Source: Enorma burkinafasonensis
Lineage (GTDB): Bacteria; Actinomycetota; Coriobacteriia; Coriobacteriales; Coriobacteriaceae
Assembly (NCBI RefSeq): GCF_902150035.1
Contig: NZ_LR597509.1
Location: 41,207-105,206, forward strand
Length of the DNA: 64,000 nt
Reading direction: 5' to 3'
In this document: positions 24,681 through 34,687 of the stretch, piece by piece
Position numbering within the stretch: position 1 is the stretch's first letter
Layout: the number at the start of each line of letters is the position of its first letter
Notes under the pieces: model-generated
Told to the model about the DNA's origin: nothing
What the model saw: only the letters and a program-made list of their open reading frames with translations
The model's database searches: none
Made by a program: the position numbers and the translations under genes

Positions 24681-26672
24681 ATGCAAATCACCGGATTGCT
24701 GAAGAAGGAGGGCGTGAAGCTCGGTGTCGCCGCCGCGACGCAGGCCGAGGCCATCGACGCGCTGGTCGACCTGCAGGTGGGCATCGGGACGATCGCCGAC
24801 CGCGAGCGGTACCGCGACGCGGTGCTCGCACGCGAGGCGGAGTTCTCCACGGCGGTGGGCGAGGGCGTGGCGATCCCGCACGCCAAGACCGATGCCGTGC
24901 GCGAGCCCGGCCTTGTGGCCATCACGGTCCCCGGCGGCGTTGACTGGAAGGCGCCCGACGGGAAGCCGTCCGACCTCATCTTCCTGATCGCCGCGCCCGA
25001 GACCGAGGCGAACGTGCACCTCGAGGTGCTCGCGAAGCTCTCGGCGCTGCTCATGCACCCCGAGTTCCCGGCCGCGCTGCGCGCCTCGAGCAGCGTCGAT
25101 GAGTTCCTCGCCGCGATCGATGCCGCCGAGGCCGCCTACGACGCCGACCAGCAGGCGAAGGCCGCCGCGAAGGCCGAGGCCGCGCCCGCTGCCGAGGCCG
25201 CGTCCGGCCTGCCTGAGATCCTCGCGATTACCGCGTGCCCCACGGGTATCGCGCACACCTACATGGCTGCCGAGAACCTCGAGAAGGTCGCGGGCGAGAT
25301 GGGTTACACCATCAAGGTCGAGACCCAGGGCTCCGTGGGCACGAAGAACGCCCTCACCGCCGAGGAGATCGCCGCGTGCAAGGGCATCATCATCGCGGCC
25401 GACAAGGGCATCGAGCTCGGCCGCTTCGACGGCAAGCCGCTCTACTCCACGAACGTCTCCGCCGGCATCAACGACGCCGAGCGCCTCATCAAGATCATCG
25501 TGGACGGCGAGGCGCCCATCTGCCACGCGAAGGGCGGTTCCTCCGCGCCGGCGGCCGCCTCGGGCGACGGCATCGGCTCGCAGATCTACAAGCACCTCAT
25601 GAACGGCGTGTCGCACATGCTGCCGTTCGTCGTGGGCGGCGGCATCCTGAAGGCCATCGCCTTCTTGGTGGACACCCAGGGCATGGGCACGGCGGCCTAC
25701 GGCAGCTCCACGCCCATCGCCGCGTTCTTCAACCTCGTGGGCGGCACAGCGTTCGACTTCATGCTGCCCATCCTCGCCGCGTTCATCGCGATGTCGATCG
25801 CCGACCGTCCCGGCCTCGCGCCCGGTCTCGTGGGCGGCTGGCTCGCCAAGCAGGGCTTCACGCTGGGCTATCTCGCCACGGCCATGGATGCCGAGGCGCA
25901 GGGCGCCCTCATCTCGGGCGGCTTCATCGCGGCACTCTTCGCGGGCTTCGCGGCAGGCTACCTCACGCTCGCCTTCGAGAAGGCCTGCGACCACCTGCCG
26001 AGCTCGCTCGAGGGCATCAAGCCGGTGCTGCTCTACCCGCTCGTGGCGATCTTCGCGATCGGCTTCGTGATGCTCGCGCTGAACCCTGTCTTCGCGGCCA
26101 TCAACTCCTGGCTCACCGGCGCGCTGAACAGCCTCGGCACGGGTAACCTCGTGCTTCTGGGCGCCGTCGTGGGCGGCATGATGTCGGTCGACATGGGCGG
26201 TCCCTTCAACAAGGCGGCCTACGTGTTCGGCACCGGCATGCTCGCCGCCGGCACCACCTCCGCGCAGATCGTCATGGCCTCCGTCATGGTCGGCGGCATG
26301 GTCCCGCCCATCGCGGTGGCGCTCTCCACGACGTTCTTCAAGAACCGCTGGACCGAGGCCGACCGCAAGGCCGGTATCGTGAACTACATCATGGGCCTCT
26401 CGTTCATCTCCGAGGGCGCGATCCCCTATGCCGCCGCCGACCCCGGCCGTGTGCTCCCGAGCTGCATCATCGGCTCCGCGCTGGCCGGCGCGCTCTCCGC
26501 GCTCTTCGGCTGCACGAGCCCCGCGCCGCACGGTGGCGCCTGGGTCATCGCCGTCATCGGCAACCCGGTCATGTACCTCGTGGCGCTCGTCGCGGGTTCC
26601 GTGGTGGCCGCGCTCATCCTCTCGTTCCTGAAGAAGCCGCTCTCGGCTGAGGAGGCCGGGCTGGCCAGGTAG
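24681..26672 (+). CDS. fruA: PTS fructose-specific enzyme IIABC
   Basis: 663 residues; GAAAGGAG lies six bases before the ATG. The EIIA domain (1-150) has the phosphohistidine in 'AIPHAKTDAV' (His67). An Ala/Glu-rich linker follows (about 150-178). EIIB has the phosphocysteine in 'ITACPTGIAHTYMAAENLEK' (Cys186). EIIC (about 290-655) contains about nine helices ('LPFVVGGGILKAIAFLV', 'VGGMMSVDMGGPFNKAAYVF', 'GAIPYAAADPGRVLPSCIIG'). It takes up fructose as fructose-1-phosphate for FruK. The repeat element sits between fruK and fruA and might affect their relative expression. Confidence 0.92.
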   Translation: MQITGLLKKEGVKLGVAAATQAEAIDALVDLQVGIGTIADRERYRDAVLAREAEFSTAVGEGVAIPHAKTDAVREPGLVAITVPGGVDWKAPDGKPSDLIFLIAAPETEANVHLEVLAKLSALLMHPEFPAALRASSSVDEFLAAIDAAEAAYDADQQAKAAAKAEAAPAAEAASGLPEILAITACPTGIAHTYMAAENLEKVAGEMGYTIKVETQGSVGTKNALTAEEIAACKGIIIAADKGIELGRFDGKPLYSTNVSAGINDAERLIKIIVDGEAPICHAKGGSSAPAAASGDGIGSQIYKHLMNGVSHMLPFVVGGGILKAIAFLVDTQGMGTAAYGSSTPIAAFFNLVGGTAFDFMLPILAAFIAMSIADRPGLAPGLVGGWLAKQGFTLGYLATAMDAEAQGALISGGFIAALFAGFAAGYLTLAFEKACDHLPSSLEGIKPVLLYPLVAIFAIGFVMLALNPVFAAINSWLTGALNSLGTGNLVLLGAVVGGMMSVDMGGPFNKAAYVFGTGMLAAGTTSAQIVMASVMVGGMVPPIAVALSTTFFKNRWTEADRKAGIVNYIMGLSFISEGAIPYAAADPGRVLPSCIIGSALAGALSALFGCTSPAPHGGAWVIAVIGNPVMYLVALVAGSVVAALILSFLKKPLSAEEAGLAR

Positions 26673-26937
26673 CGGGCGCGCCGCCGCGTCGGGGCCGGCG
26701 CGCAGCGTGCGAGCGCGCTCGCGGCGGGCGAAGGCTCGAATGCGTACCCGATCGACCGGGCGTCTGCCGACACGGCGGGCGCCCGGTCGCTTATCATCCG
26801 CCCCTCGGCCCGGAAACGCCCGCGAAACATGTGCCGCAGGCCATCTAGCGCCCAGTGCGGCCCCGGTATACTGGTGCCATCGCATCCTCGATAGGCATAC
26901 CGCGGCGGGCCGGCGCCCGCCCGGAGAGGGGGCTTTT

Positions 26938-28542
26938 ATGGCAGAAGCGATGCGCGGGGTCTACACCAGCCTCGCCAAGATCCGCCGCACCGTGTTCCGC
27001 GAGGTCGCGCGCGTGGCCTACGAAGACGACGACGGTGTGCTCGACGAGCTCAACGACCTGCCGTACGAGATCATCTCGGGCGACGTCGCGACGTACCGCG
27101 AGAGCGTGTTCCTCGAGCGCGCCATCGTGGGCGAGCGCATCCGCCTGGCGATGGGCCTGCCGCTCTAGGGCGCCGACCGCCCGGCGAGGATCTCGGAGGG
27201 CACGGAGCAGGCGGCGAAACCCGAGACCTACTACGAGCCGCCGCTCATCAACATCATCAACTTCGCGTGCAACGCGTGCGCCGAGGAATCGTACGTGGTG
27301 TCGAACCTCTGCCAGGGGTGCCTCGCGCACCCGTGCCGCGAGGTGTGCCCCAAGGGCGCCATCACCTTCGTGGACAAGAAGGCCTACATCGACCAGGAGA
27401 AATGCATCAAATGCGGGCGCTGCCGAGAGGTCTGCCCGTACACGGCCATCGCGCACTGGGAGCGCCCGTGCGCGGCGGCGTGCGGCATGGACGCGATCGG
27501 CTCCGACGAGCAGGGGCGCGCCGTCATCGATTACGACAAGTGCGTCTCGTGTGGGCAGTGCCTGGTGAGCTGCCCCTTCGGCGCGATCGCCGACAAGAGC
27601 CAGATCTTCCAGATCATCCAGGCCATCCGCGCCGGCGAGGAGGTCATCGCGGCGGTCGCCCCGTCGTTCGTGGGGCAGTTCGGCGGCCGCGGCAACGTCG
27701 ACAAGCTGCGCGAGGCGTTCAAGACGCTCGGCTTCGCGGGCGTCGAGGAGGTCGCGGTCGGCGCGGACCTGTGCGCCGTGCAGGAGGCGGGCTACTTCCT
27801 GGAGGAGGTGCCCGAGAAGATCCCGTTCATGGCGACGAGCTGCTGCCCGGCGTGGTCGGTCATGGCCAAGAAGGAGTTCCCCGAGTTCGCGGGCTGCGTC
27901 TCGATGGCGCTGACGCCGATGGTGCTCACCGCGCGCCTCATCCGCGAGCACCATCCCAAGGCGAAGATCGTCTTCGTGGGACCGTGCTCGGCCAAGAAGC
28001 TCGAGGCGATGCGCAAGAGCGTGAAGAGCGAGGTCGACTTCGTGCTCACCTTCGAGGAGATGGCGGGCATGATGGACGCCAAGGGCATCGAGTACACCAA
28101 GCTCACGGGCGACGGCGCGACGGATTTCGAGACGGCGAGCGCCGACGGGCGCGCCTTCGCGGTGGCCGGCGGCGTCGCGCACGCGGTGGTCGACGCCATC
28201 CACGAGCAGCATCCCGACCTCGAGGTCAAGGTCGAGGCGGCCGAGGGCCTCGAGAACTGCCGCAAGCTCATGAAGGACGCCGTGAAGGGCAAGTACGACG
28301 GCTACCTGCTCGAGGGCATGGCGTGCCCGGGCGGCTGCGTGGCGGGGCCCGGCACCATCCAGGGCGTGAAGAAGTCCGCGGCGCAGGTGCGCGCCTACGC
28401 GAAGAAGTCGCCGCACAAGGTCGCGACCGAGAACATGCACAACCGCTACCTCGGCACGCTCGAGCGCGCGAACGACGGCATCCGCGAGGAGGACGCCGTG
28501 GCCGAGACCTTCGAGGCGCAGCGGGTGGACGCCGACGCGTAG
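26938..28542 (+). pseudogene. Group-B-like [FeFe] hydrogenase interrupted by an in-frame amber codon
   Basis: A 535-codon frame (ATG at 26938 after GAGAGGGGGC) is broken only by TAG at codon 77 (27166-27168), where CAG would restore it. Downstream in the same frame are ferredoxin motifs ('CIKCGRCREVCP', 'CVSCGQCLVSCP') and H-cluster motifs L1 'TSCCPAW', L2 'GPCSAKKLEA', L3 'EGMACPGGCVAGPG'. All expected cysteines are present. The N-terminal domain before the stop ('VYTSLAKIRRTVFREVARVA') belongs to the same protein family. Reinitiation at a GTG near 27295 would give a 415-residue protein still containing the ferredoxin and H-cluster domains. HydEFG maturases are not in the window. Confidence 0.8.
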
Positions 28543-28631
28543 CAGGTCGCCGGTGCTGGACGCTGCGCTTCAGGGGACGATGCGCCGTCGCCAACGCGCG
28601 GCTCAGCCTGCCGGCGGGGTGCCCTTTCGCG

Positions 28632-29456
28632 CTACGCCAGTCGCTCGTCGATCCAGGCGCGCAGGTGGCCGTCCATGCGGTTCATGAGCATGCGCGTCGC
28701 GGGGTCGGTAAACGGCGCCTCGATGCCGAACGGCCGCTCGAAAGGCAGGAACATGAAGCCCTGCTCGTCGGCGATCATAAGGCTTTCGGGGTAGACGAGC
28801 TCGTAGGTGAAGCAGGCGAGCGACACGAGGAAGTCCGCCGGCGTGGCGCGCTCCTCGCGGCGCACGGTGCGGTGCGCGAAGAACGCGTCCTCCACGGCGG
28901 GGGAGACGGTGCTCGCGAGGAGCTCCGCCTCGCTTGCGCCGAGGACCGTCTCGACCGTGTCGGTGCAGGTTACGCGCAGGATATCGATCTTGTCGGCATC
29001 GCGCACCACGTCGCAGACGGCGCGCGTGCGCACGTCGAGCTGCTCGGGCAGACGGAAATCGCTGTGGTAGGCGACCGCCGCGCGGACGATCCGCTCGAGC
29101 TCGGCGTCGGGGTCGATGAAGCGGTGGACGAGCGGCCGCTCGCCATCTGCGGCGCCGAAGAGCACCTCGACGCCGAGCGCGGCGTGGCTCGCCGACGCGG
29201 CGTCGCTGAACGTGTCCCACCGGCGCAGCTGCTCGAAGCGGCCGATGTCGTGCAGAAGGCCGCACAGCCAGGCGAGGTCCGCACCTGCCGGGGTGAACCC
29301 CGCCCCGCGCGCGATGCGGTCGCAGAGCTCCGCCACACGCAGCGTGTGCTCCACCTTGAGCGCGATACGCGGGTTCGCGGCATCGTAGGGCGCCACGTAG
29401 GCGTCGAACGCCGCGCGCGCCCGCTCACGGTCGATAGCATCGATGACGTTGGCCAT
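28632..29456 (-). CDS. HD-domain phosphohydrolase
   Basis: 274 residues from the ATG at 29456 with GAGAGGAGCC upstream. HD motif: 'LKVEHTLRVAELCDRIAR' (first His), 'LAWLCGLLHDIGRFEQLRRW' (HD pair), 'VAYHSDFRLPEQLDVRTRAV', and 'VVRDADKIDILR' (last Asp). The metal-dependent phosphohydrolase fold is secure; the substrate (nucleotide or second messenger) is unknown. It is transcribed in the same direction as purL, 134 bases downstream of it, so possibly in one transcript. Confidence 0.85.
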   Translation of the reverse strand: MANVIDAIDRERARAAFDAYVAPYDAANPRIALKVEHTLRVAELCDRIARGAGFTPAGADLAWLCGLLHDIGRFEQLRRWDTFSDAASASHAALGVEVLFGAADGERPLVHRFIDPDAELERIVRAAVAYHSDFRLPEQLDVRTRAVCDVVRDADKIDILRVTCTDTVETVLGASEAELLASTVSPAVEDAFFAHRTVRREERATPADFLVSLACFTYELVYPESLMIADEQGFMFLPFERPFGIEAPFTDPATRMLMNRMDGHLRAWIDERLA

Positions 29457-29590
29457 GAAGGCTCCTCTCGATGGACCGGCAGCTAGGGTCGCCGGCGTAC
29501 AGAGAAGGCCCTCCGCGGGCTCCGCTGCCACAGGGCGGCGGGAACCGGCGCGAAGGGCCTGCTACTTCGGGACCCTACCGGTGCCGGGGC

Positions 29591-32500
29591 TTACGCGAAG
29601 TACGCGACACCGCTCTCGAAGATCGGCATGTACTTGCGGCCGGGCACGTTCCGGTACAGACCCTCGCCGCTGCGCTCGACGTGGCCCATCTTGCCGAAGA
29701 CGCGGCCGTCCGGCGAGGTGATGCCCTCGATGGCGCACACGCTGCCGTTGGGGTTCACCGCGAGGTCCATGCTGGGCGCGCCCGCCGCGTCGACGTACTG
29801 CGTGGCGATCTGGCCGCCGGCCGCGAGCTGGCCGAGCACCTCGTCCGTCGCGACGAAGCGACCCTCGCCGTGGCTGATGGCCACGGTGTAGACGTCGCCG
29901 ACCTCGCAGGCGGAGAGCCAGGGCGAGAGGTTCGACGCCACGCGCGTCTTCACGAGGCGGCTCTGGTGCCGGCCGATGGTGTTGAACGTGAGCGTGGGCG
30001 CGTCCGCCGTGGCGGGCACGATGTCGCCGTACGGCACGAGGCCGAGCTTCACGAGCGCCTGGAAGCCGTTGCAAATTCCGAGCATCAGGCCGTCGCGGTT
30101 CTGCAGCAGGTCGCGCACGGCGTCGGTGACCTCGGGCGCGCGGAAGAACGCGGTGATGAACTTCGCGGAGCCGTCCGGCTCGTCGCCGCCGGAGAAGCCG
30201 CCGGGGATCATGACGATCTGGCTCTCGCGGAGGCGGCGGGCGAGCTCGCGCGAGCTCTCGGCCACGGCCTCGGGCGTGAGGTTGTTGATGACGAAGGTAT
30301 CGGCCACGGCGCCGGCGCGCTCGAAGGCGCGGGCGCTGTCGTACTCGCAGTTGTTGCCGGGGAAGACCGGGATGATCACGCGCGGGCGGGCGAACTTCTC
30401 GCCGGTGTAGACGTGCGGGGCGGCAGCGGTGAACGTGATGGGCTCGACCGCGGGCAGCGCGGCCGCCTCGGCCGCGGGCGTGCGGTAGGGGAAGACGCCC
30501 TCGATGCCGCGCTCCCAGGCTTCCTGCAGCTCGGCGAGGTCGATCTGCTCGCTCGCCGTCTCGAGCACGTAGCCCTCGACCGTGGTGCCGAGCGGCTCGA
30601 TCACGACGCCGTCCGCGGCGCCCTCGAGCACCGCGTCCGCGTCCTCGGTAAGCTCGACGATGAAGCTGCCGTACATCGGCTCGAAGAGGCTATCCACATC
30701 GACGTCGTCGGCGAGCTCGAGGCCGATGCCGTTGCCCACGGCCATCTTGAAGAGCGCCTCGGCGCTGCAGCCGTAGCCGGGGGTGTCGATGGCGAGCGCG
30801 GCGCCGGCCTCCGCGAGCTGCTCGACGAGCTTGAACGCCTCGAGCAGCTGGGCGGCGTCGGGACGCCAGTCCTCGGCGTAGTCGGCGGGCGCGATGCGCA
30901 CGACGCGATGGCCCGCGCCCTTGAACTCGGGCGAGACCACGCGGTCGAGCTTGCCCGTGGCGACGGCGAACGAGACGAGCGTGGGCGGCACGTCGAGGTC
31001 CTCGAAGGAGCCGGACATGGAGTCCTTGCCGCCGATAGCGCCGATGCCCAGGTCGATCTGGGCCATGAGGGCGCCGAGCACAGCCGCGGCGGGCTTGCCC
31101 CAGCGCTCGGGCACGTCGCGCAGGCGCTCGAAGTACTCCTGGAACGAGAGGTAGGCGCGCTCGTGCTCAAAGCCGGTGGCCACCAGGCGGCTCACGCTCT
31201 CCACCACGGAGAGGTAGGCGCCGGCGAACTGATCGGCGCTCATGAGGTAGGGGTTGAAGCCCCATGCCATGCCCGAGACCGTGGTGGTCTCGCCGTCGAC
31301 GGGGAACTTCGCGACCATCGCCTGCGCGGGCGTGAGCTGGGTCTTGCCGCCGAAGGGCATGAGCACCGTGGCGGCGCCGATGGTGGAGTCGAAGCGCTCG
31401 GCGAGGCCCTTGTTCGAGGCGACGTTGAGGTCGGAGACGAGTGCGCCCATGCGCTCGGCGAGCGTGGTACCCTCCCAGGCGGGTTGCCACACGGAGCGCG
31501 GCCCCACGTGCACGGCCTGGTGCTTGGGCGCGCCGTTGCTGGCGAGGAAGGCGCGGGAGAGGTCCACGATCACGTCGCCGTTCCAGGCCATGCGCACGCG
31601 CTTCTCGTGCGTGACCTCGGCGATGACGGTGGCCTCGAGGTTCTCCTCCTCGGCGTAGCCCATGAACTCGTCGACGTCGTCCTCCGCCACGGCCACGGCC
31701 ATGCGCTCCTGGGACTCCGAGATCGCGAGCTCGGTGCCGTCGAGGCCCTCGTACTTCTTGGTGACCTGGTCGAGGTCGATGTAGAGGCCGTCGGCGAGCT
31801 CACCCACGGCGACGGAGACGCCGCCCGCGCCGAAGTCGTTGCAGCGCTTGATGAGGCGGCACGCGTCCTCGCGGCGGAAGAGGCGCTGGAGTTTGCGCTC
31901 CATGGGGGCGTTGCCCTTCTGGACCTCGGCGCCGTCCTTCTCGATGGACTCGACGTTGTGCGCCTTGGAGCTGCCCGTGGCGCCGCCGATGCCGTCGCGG
32001 CCGGTGCGCCCGCCGAGCAGGATGATCTTGTCGCCGGGCTGGGGCTCCTCGCGGCGCACGTGGCTCGCGGGCGTGGCGCCCACGACGGCGCCGACCTCCA
32101 TGCGCTTGGCCACGTAGCCCGGGTGGTAGAGCTCGGAGACCTGCCCCGTGGCGAGGCCGATCTGGTTGCCGTAGCTCGAGTAGCCGGCGGCGGCGGTCGT
32201 CACGAGCTTGCGCTGCGGCAGCTTGCCTGCCATGGTCTCGGCGACCGGGACCGTGGGGTCGGCCGCGCCGGTCACGCGCATGGCCTGGTAGACGTAGCTG
32301 CGGCCGGAGAGCGGGTCGCGGATGGCGCCGCCGATGCAGGTCGCCGCGCCGCCGAAGGGCTCGATCTCGGTCGGGTGGTTGTGGGTCTCGTTCTTGAAGA
32401 GGAAGAGCCAGTCCTCATCCTTGCCGTCGACGTCGACCGTGACCTTCACCGTGCAGGCGTTGATCTCCTCGGACTCGTCGAGGTCGGTGAGCAGCCCCTC

Positions 32501-33334
32501 GTGCTTGAGCCACTTGGCGCCGATGGTGCCCATGTCCATGAGGCAGACGGGCTTCCCGTCGCGGCCGAGCTCGTGGCGGATCTCGAGGTAGCGGTCGAAG
32601 GCCGCCTGGATCACGGCGTCGTCGATCTGGACCTCGTCGAGCACGGTGCCGAACGTGGTGTGGCGGCAGTGGTCGGACCAGTAGGTGTCGATGACGCGGA
32701 TCTCGGTGATCGAGGGGTCGCGACCCTCCTCGGTGAAGTGCTCCTGGCAGAAGCGGATGTCGGCGAGGTCCATAGCCAGGCCGCGCTCGGCGATGAAGGC
32801 GGCGAGGCCGGCCTCGTCGAGCTCGCGGAAGCCGTCGAGGATCTCGACGGGCTCGGGATCGGGAATCTCGGTGGCGAGGGTCTCGGGCTTCTCGAGCGAG
32901 GCGAGCCGCGCCTCGACCGGGTTCACCACGTAGCGCTTGATGGCGTCGAGGGCGCCCTCATCGAGCGCACCCTCGATGAGGTAGACCTTGGCGGAGCGCA
33001 CGGTGGGGCGCTCGCCCTGGGAGATGAGCTGGATGCACTCGCTCGCGGAGTCGGCGCGCTGGTCGAACTGGCCGGGCAGGAACTCCACGGCGAAGGTCGC
33101 CGCGCCCTCGGCCTGTGGGAGCTCGTCGTAGGTGACGTCGACCTGCGGCTCGCTGAACACGGTGGGGATGCAGGAGCGGAAGAGCTCCTCGTCGATGCCC
33201 TCGACATCGTAGCGGTTGATGAGCCGGAGGCCCGTGATGCCCTCGATGCCGAGGATGGTGGTGAGCTCGGCCGCGAGCTGCTTGGCCTCGACGTCGAAGC
33301 CCGGTTTCTTCTCCACGTAGATGCGAGAGACCAT
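29591..33334 (-). CDS. purL: Phosphoribosylformylglycinamidine synthase, large single-chain type
   Basis: 1247 residues, the fused form with PurS-like N-terminus, two AIRS-type halves and a class I glutamine amidotransferase. Motifs: 'TYWSDHCRHTTFGTVLDEV', 'FKNETHNHPTEIEPFGGAAT', 'LLGGRTGRDGIGGATGSSKA', 'GIGAIGGKDSMSGSFEDLD', then GATase 'VIIPVFPGNNCEYDSARAFE', the nucleophile Cys in 'LGICNGFQALVKLGL', and 'ISHGEGRF' with the His/Glu. It catalyses FGAR to FGAM in purine synthesis. No PRPP-linked riboswitch or PurR box is evident at its start. Complete. Confidence 0.95.
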   Translation of the reverse strand: MVSRIYVEKKPGFDVEAKQLAAELTTILGIEGITGLRLINRYDVEGIDEELFRSCIPTVFSEPQVDVTYDELPQAEGAATFAVEFLPGQFDQRADSASECIQLISQGERPTVRSAKVYLIEGALDEGALDAIKRYVVNPVEARLASLEKPETLATEIPDPEPVEILDGFRELDEAGLAAFIAERGLAMDLADIRFCQEHFTEEGRDPSITEIRVIDTYWSDHCRHTTFGTVLDEVQIDDAVIQAAFDRYLEIRHELGRDGKPVCLMDMGTIGAKWLKHEGLLTDLDESEEINACTVKVTVDVDGKDEDWLFLFKNETHNHPTEIEPFGGAATCIGGAIRDPLSGRSYVYQAMRVTGAADPTVPVAETMAGKLPQRKLVTTAAAGYSSYGNQIGLATGQVSELYHPGYVAKRMEVGAVVGATPASHVRREEPQPGDKIILLGGRTGRDGIGGATGSSKAHNVESIEKDGAEVQKGNAPMERKLQRLFRREDACRLIKRCNDFGAGGVSVAVGELADGLYIDLDQVTKKYEGLDGTELAISESQERMAVAVAEDDVDEFMGYAEEENLEATVIAEVTHEKRVRMAWNGDVIVDLSRAFLASNGAPKHQAVHVGPRSVWQPAWEGTTLAERMGALVSDLNVASNKGLAERFDSTIGAATVLMPFGGKTQLTPAQAMVAKFPVDGETTTVSGMAWGFNPYLMSADQFAGAYLSVVESVSRLVATGFEHERAYLSFQEYFERLRDVPERWGKPAAAVLGALMAQIDLGIGAIGGKDSMSGSFEDLDVPPTLVSFAVATGKLDRVVSPEFKGAGHRVVRIAPADYAEDWRPDAAQLLEAFKLVEQLAEAGAALAIDTPGYGCSAEALFKMAVGNGIGLELADDVDVDSLFEPMYGSFIVELTEDADAVLEGAADGVVIEPLGTTVEGYVLETASEQIDLAELQEAWERGIEGVFPYRTPAAEAAALPAVEPITFTAAAPHVYTGEKFARPRVIIPVFPGNNCEYDSARAFERAGAVADTFVINNLTPEAVAESSRELARRLRESQIVMIPGGFSGGDEPDGSAKFITAFFRAPEVTDAVRDLLQNRDGLMLGICNGFQALVKLGLVPYGDIVPATADAPTLTFNTIGRHQSRLVKTRVASNLSPWLSACEVGDVYTVAISHGEGRFVATDEVLGQLAAGGQIATQYVDAAGAPSMDLAVNPNGSVCAIEGITSPDGRVFGKMGHVERSGEGLYRNVPGRKYMPIFESGVAYFA

Positions 33335-33493
33335 GGATCCTGCCCTTCCCTAGGGTGGTTGCATACCGTCTCCATGATACGACAGGGCGCGTGCGCGCAG
33401 GCCCCGCCCCGCGAGGTTCACGAGGTTTCTGCGGCAGCCGGGTGCGTCGCGGCCTTTCCGGTGTCTTGCGCGGCAAGGGGGAGAGCGTTCGAG

Positions 33494-33619
33494 CAAGAAT
33501 ACTGTGCCTTATTCGGGAGGACCGGTTTAGCCGCCGCGCTTGCGTCGAGAAGTCGCAGGATTCTGCTTTGCGTTGCGGCCGTTAGCGGGGTAGCTGCGAT
33601 TTTTCGCACAGTATTCTTG
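33494..33619. repeat. 126-bp element with 14-bp terminal inverted repeats
   Basis: CAAGAATACTGTGC at 33494-33507 and GCACAGTATTCTTG at 33606-33619 are perfect inverted repeats. Inner blocks (a CGCAG motif following AAGT/AAAT, and GCGGGGTA) recur in the element at 38672-38808, so both appear to be one family with diverging arms. Confidence 0.6.
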
Positions 33620-33968
33620 TCTGAACATGCGCCCGCGTCGCGCTCATCGCTCCAAACCGCCCGAGTGCGTCGCCGGGGTGAGGCCACCCGTTCGAGCGTC
33701 TTGGCGGTGGATGCTATCAAAACCAGCGGGTAGAGCGGCTCGGCGAGCTACGTTTTCCTGCGGGTTCTTTTGGGGTTGGTCAGGATGCGCCCAGACGGTC
33801 CGATAGTACCCACCGCCAAGATGCCCGAACTCTCAGGAACGGGGCTCGATACGGCATATGGAGGGCGCTCGGCCGCCGGCCACCGCCGTTCGCATCATAA
33901 GATTTTTTAAAAATCATTCCGGCACAGAACGCAAAGTAAGAGATAACAAGAAAGAGGTGAAAAAAAGA

Positions 33969-33982
33969 GGGGGGGGTAATTC
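33969..33982 (+). promoter_or_regulatory. Orphan poly-G/-10 motif
   Basis: Eight G followed by TAATTC, the same layout as the motifs upstream of the five surface-protein genes, but with no plus-strand gene behind it and no good -35. Possibly a relic of a lost sixth gene. Confidence 0.35.
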
Positions 33983-34069
33983 GATTATGACACTATATAT
34001 AATACAAACCAGCAGGATATATACCCCGAATAGGTTTGAACAAGAGAATCGGTTCAGCTGTTTGCGTCG

Positions 34070-34513
34070 TTATCGGCTGATGGGCCCGTTCGCGTCATCG
34101 AACCCGTTGCCGCCCTGCGGAGCGGAGCGCTGCTTCCCACCGGCGATGGGGCCCGAGAGCGGGTCGGTTGCCGTCGCATCACGCTCATCGCGCCGCGCGA
34201 GGAAAAACAGGATCGCACCGATGAGGGCGAGCGCTGTCGTGGTGATGGGAAGGACCCGGCTCAAGACGAAGACCACTAGGTAGATCGGCAGCGCGAGCAT
34301 GACAAACCAGCCCGTGCCGGGTCCGTCGAGTCCGAACTGCACGTCGAGGTAGGCGACTATCGCCCAGCAGATCAACGCGCAGACCAGCGATAGGGCGGCG
34401 AGCCCGAAGAGGACAAACGCCGCGGTCCGTTTGCCGTTTGGCTTGTTGGGAGGCTGCGTGAACGGCGGAGGGGAGACCTTCTCTGGGCCTGTTTGATTGC
34501 GCGGAGGATGCAT
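34070..34513 (-). CDS. Small membrane protein with two to three helices
   Basis: 147 residues; GAGAGGAACC lies before the ATG and a TACAAT -10 about 40 bases upstream (34550-34545). A Pro-rich N-terminus (about 1-28: 'PEKVSPPPFTQPPNKPNGKR') precedes hydrophobic helices 'AAFVLFGLAALSLVCALICW', 'WFVMLALPIYLVVFVLSRVL' and 'TALALIGAILFFLA', followed by a polar tail. No domain recognised. It is divergent from the first surface-protein gene. Confidence 0.65.
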   Translation of the reverse strand: MHPPRNQTGPEKVSPPPFTQPPNKPNGKRTAAFVLFGLAALSLVCALICWAIVAYLDVQFGLDGPGTGWFVMLALPIYLVVFVLSRVLPITTTALALIGAILFFLARRDERDATATDPLSGPIAGGKQRSAPQGGNGFDDANGPISR

Positions 34514-34600
34514 GGCGGTTCCTCTCGAGTGGATGCTGGCTCCATTGTACTAGCGGATAGGGCTACGCGGTACGGTTCCCAACAGGCAAAGACCGGCGGA

Positions 34601-34630
34601 TTGACAAAACCTTATTGAGGGGGGTACATT
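34601..34630 (+). promoter_or_regulatory. Poly-G spacer promoter of surface protein A
   Basis: Consensus TTGACA (34601-34606), 18-base spacer ending in six G (34619-34624), then TACATT. One-base changes in G number would move the spacer off or on 17. The start codon is 57 bases further on. Confidence 0.7.
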
Positions 34631-34687
34631 TCAACTAAATGTAGGTCAAACGCAGCACTATGCTCTGTTTGTTCGGGGGAATTGAAT

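Larger units (their letters stand above)
33335..34069. other. Intergenic region with palindromic element and AT-rich orphan promoter-like patch
   Basis: 735 bases without a convincing gene. It contains the 126-bp inverted-repeat element (33494-33619), and around 33895-34040 an unusually AT-rich patch with a run of eight G followed by TAATTC and several TATATA sequences. Confidence 0.5.
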
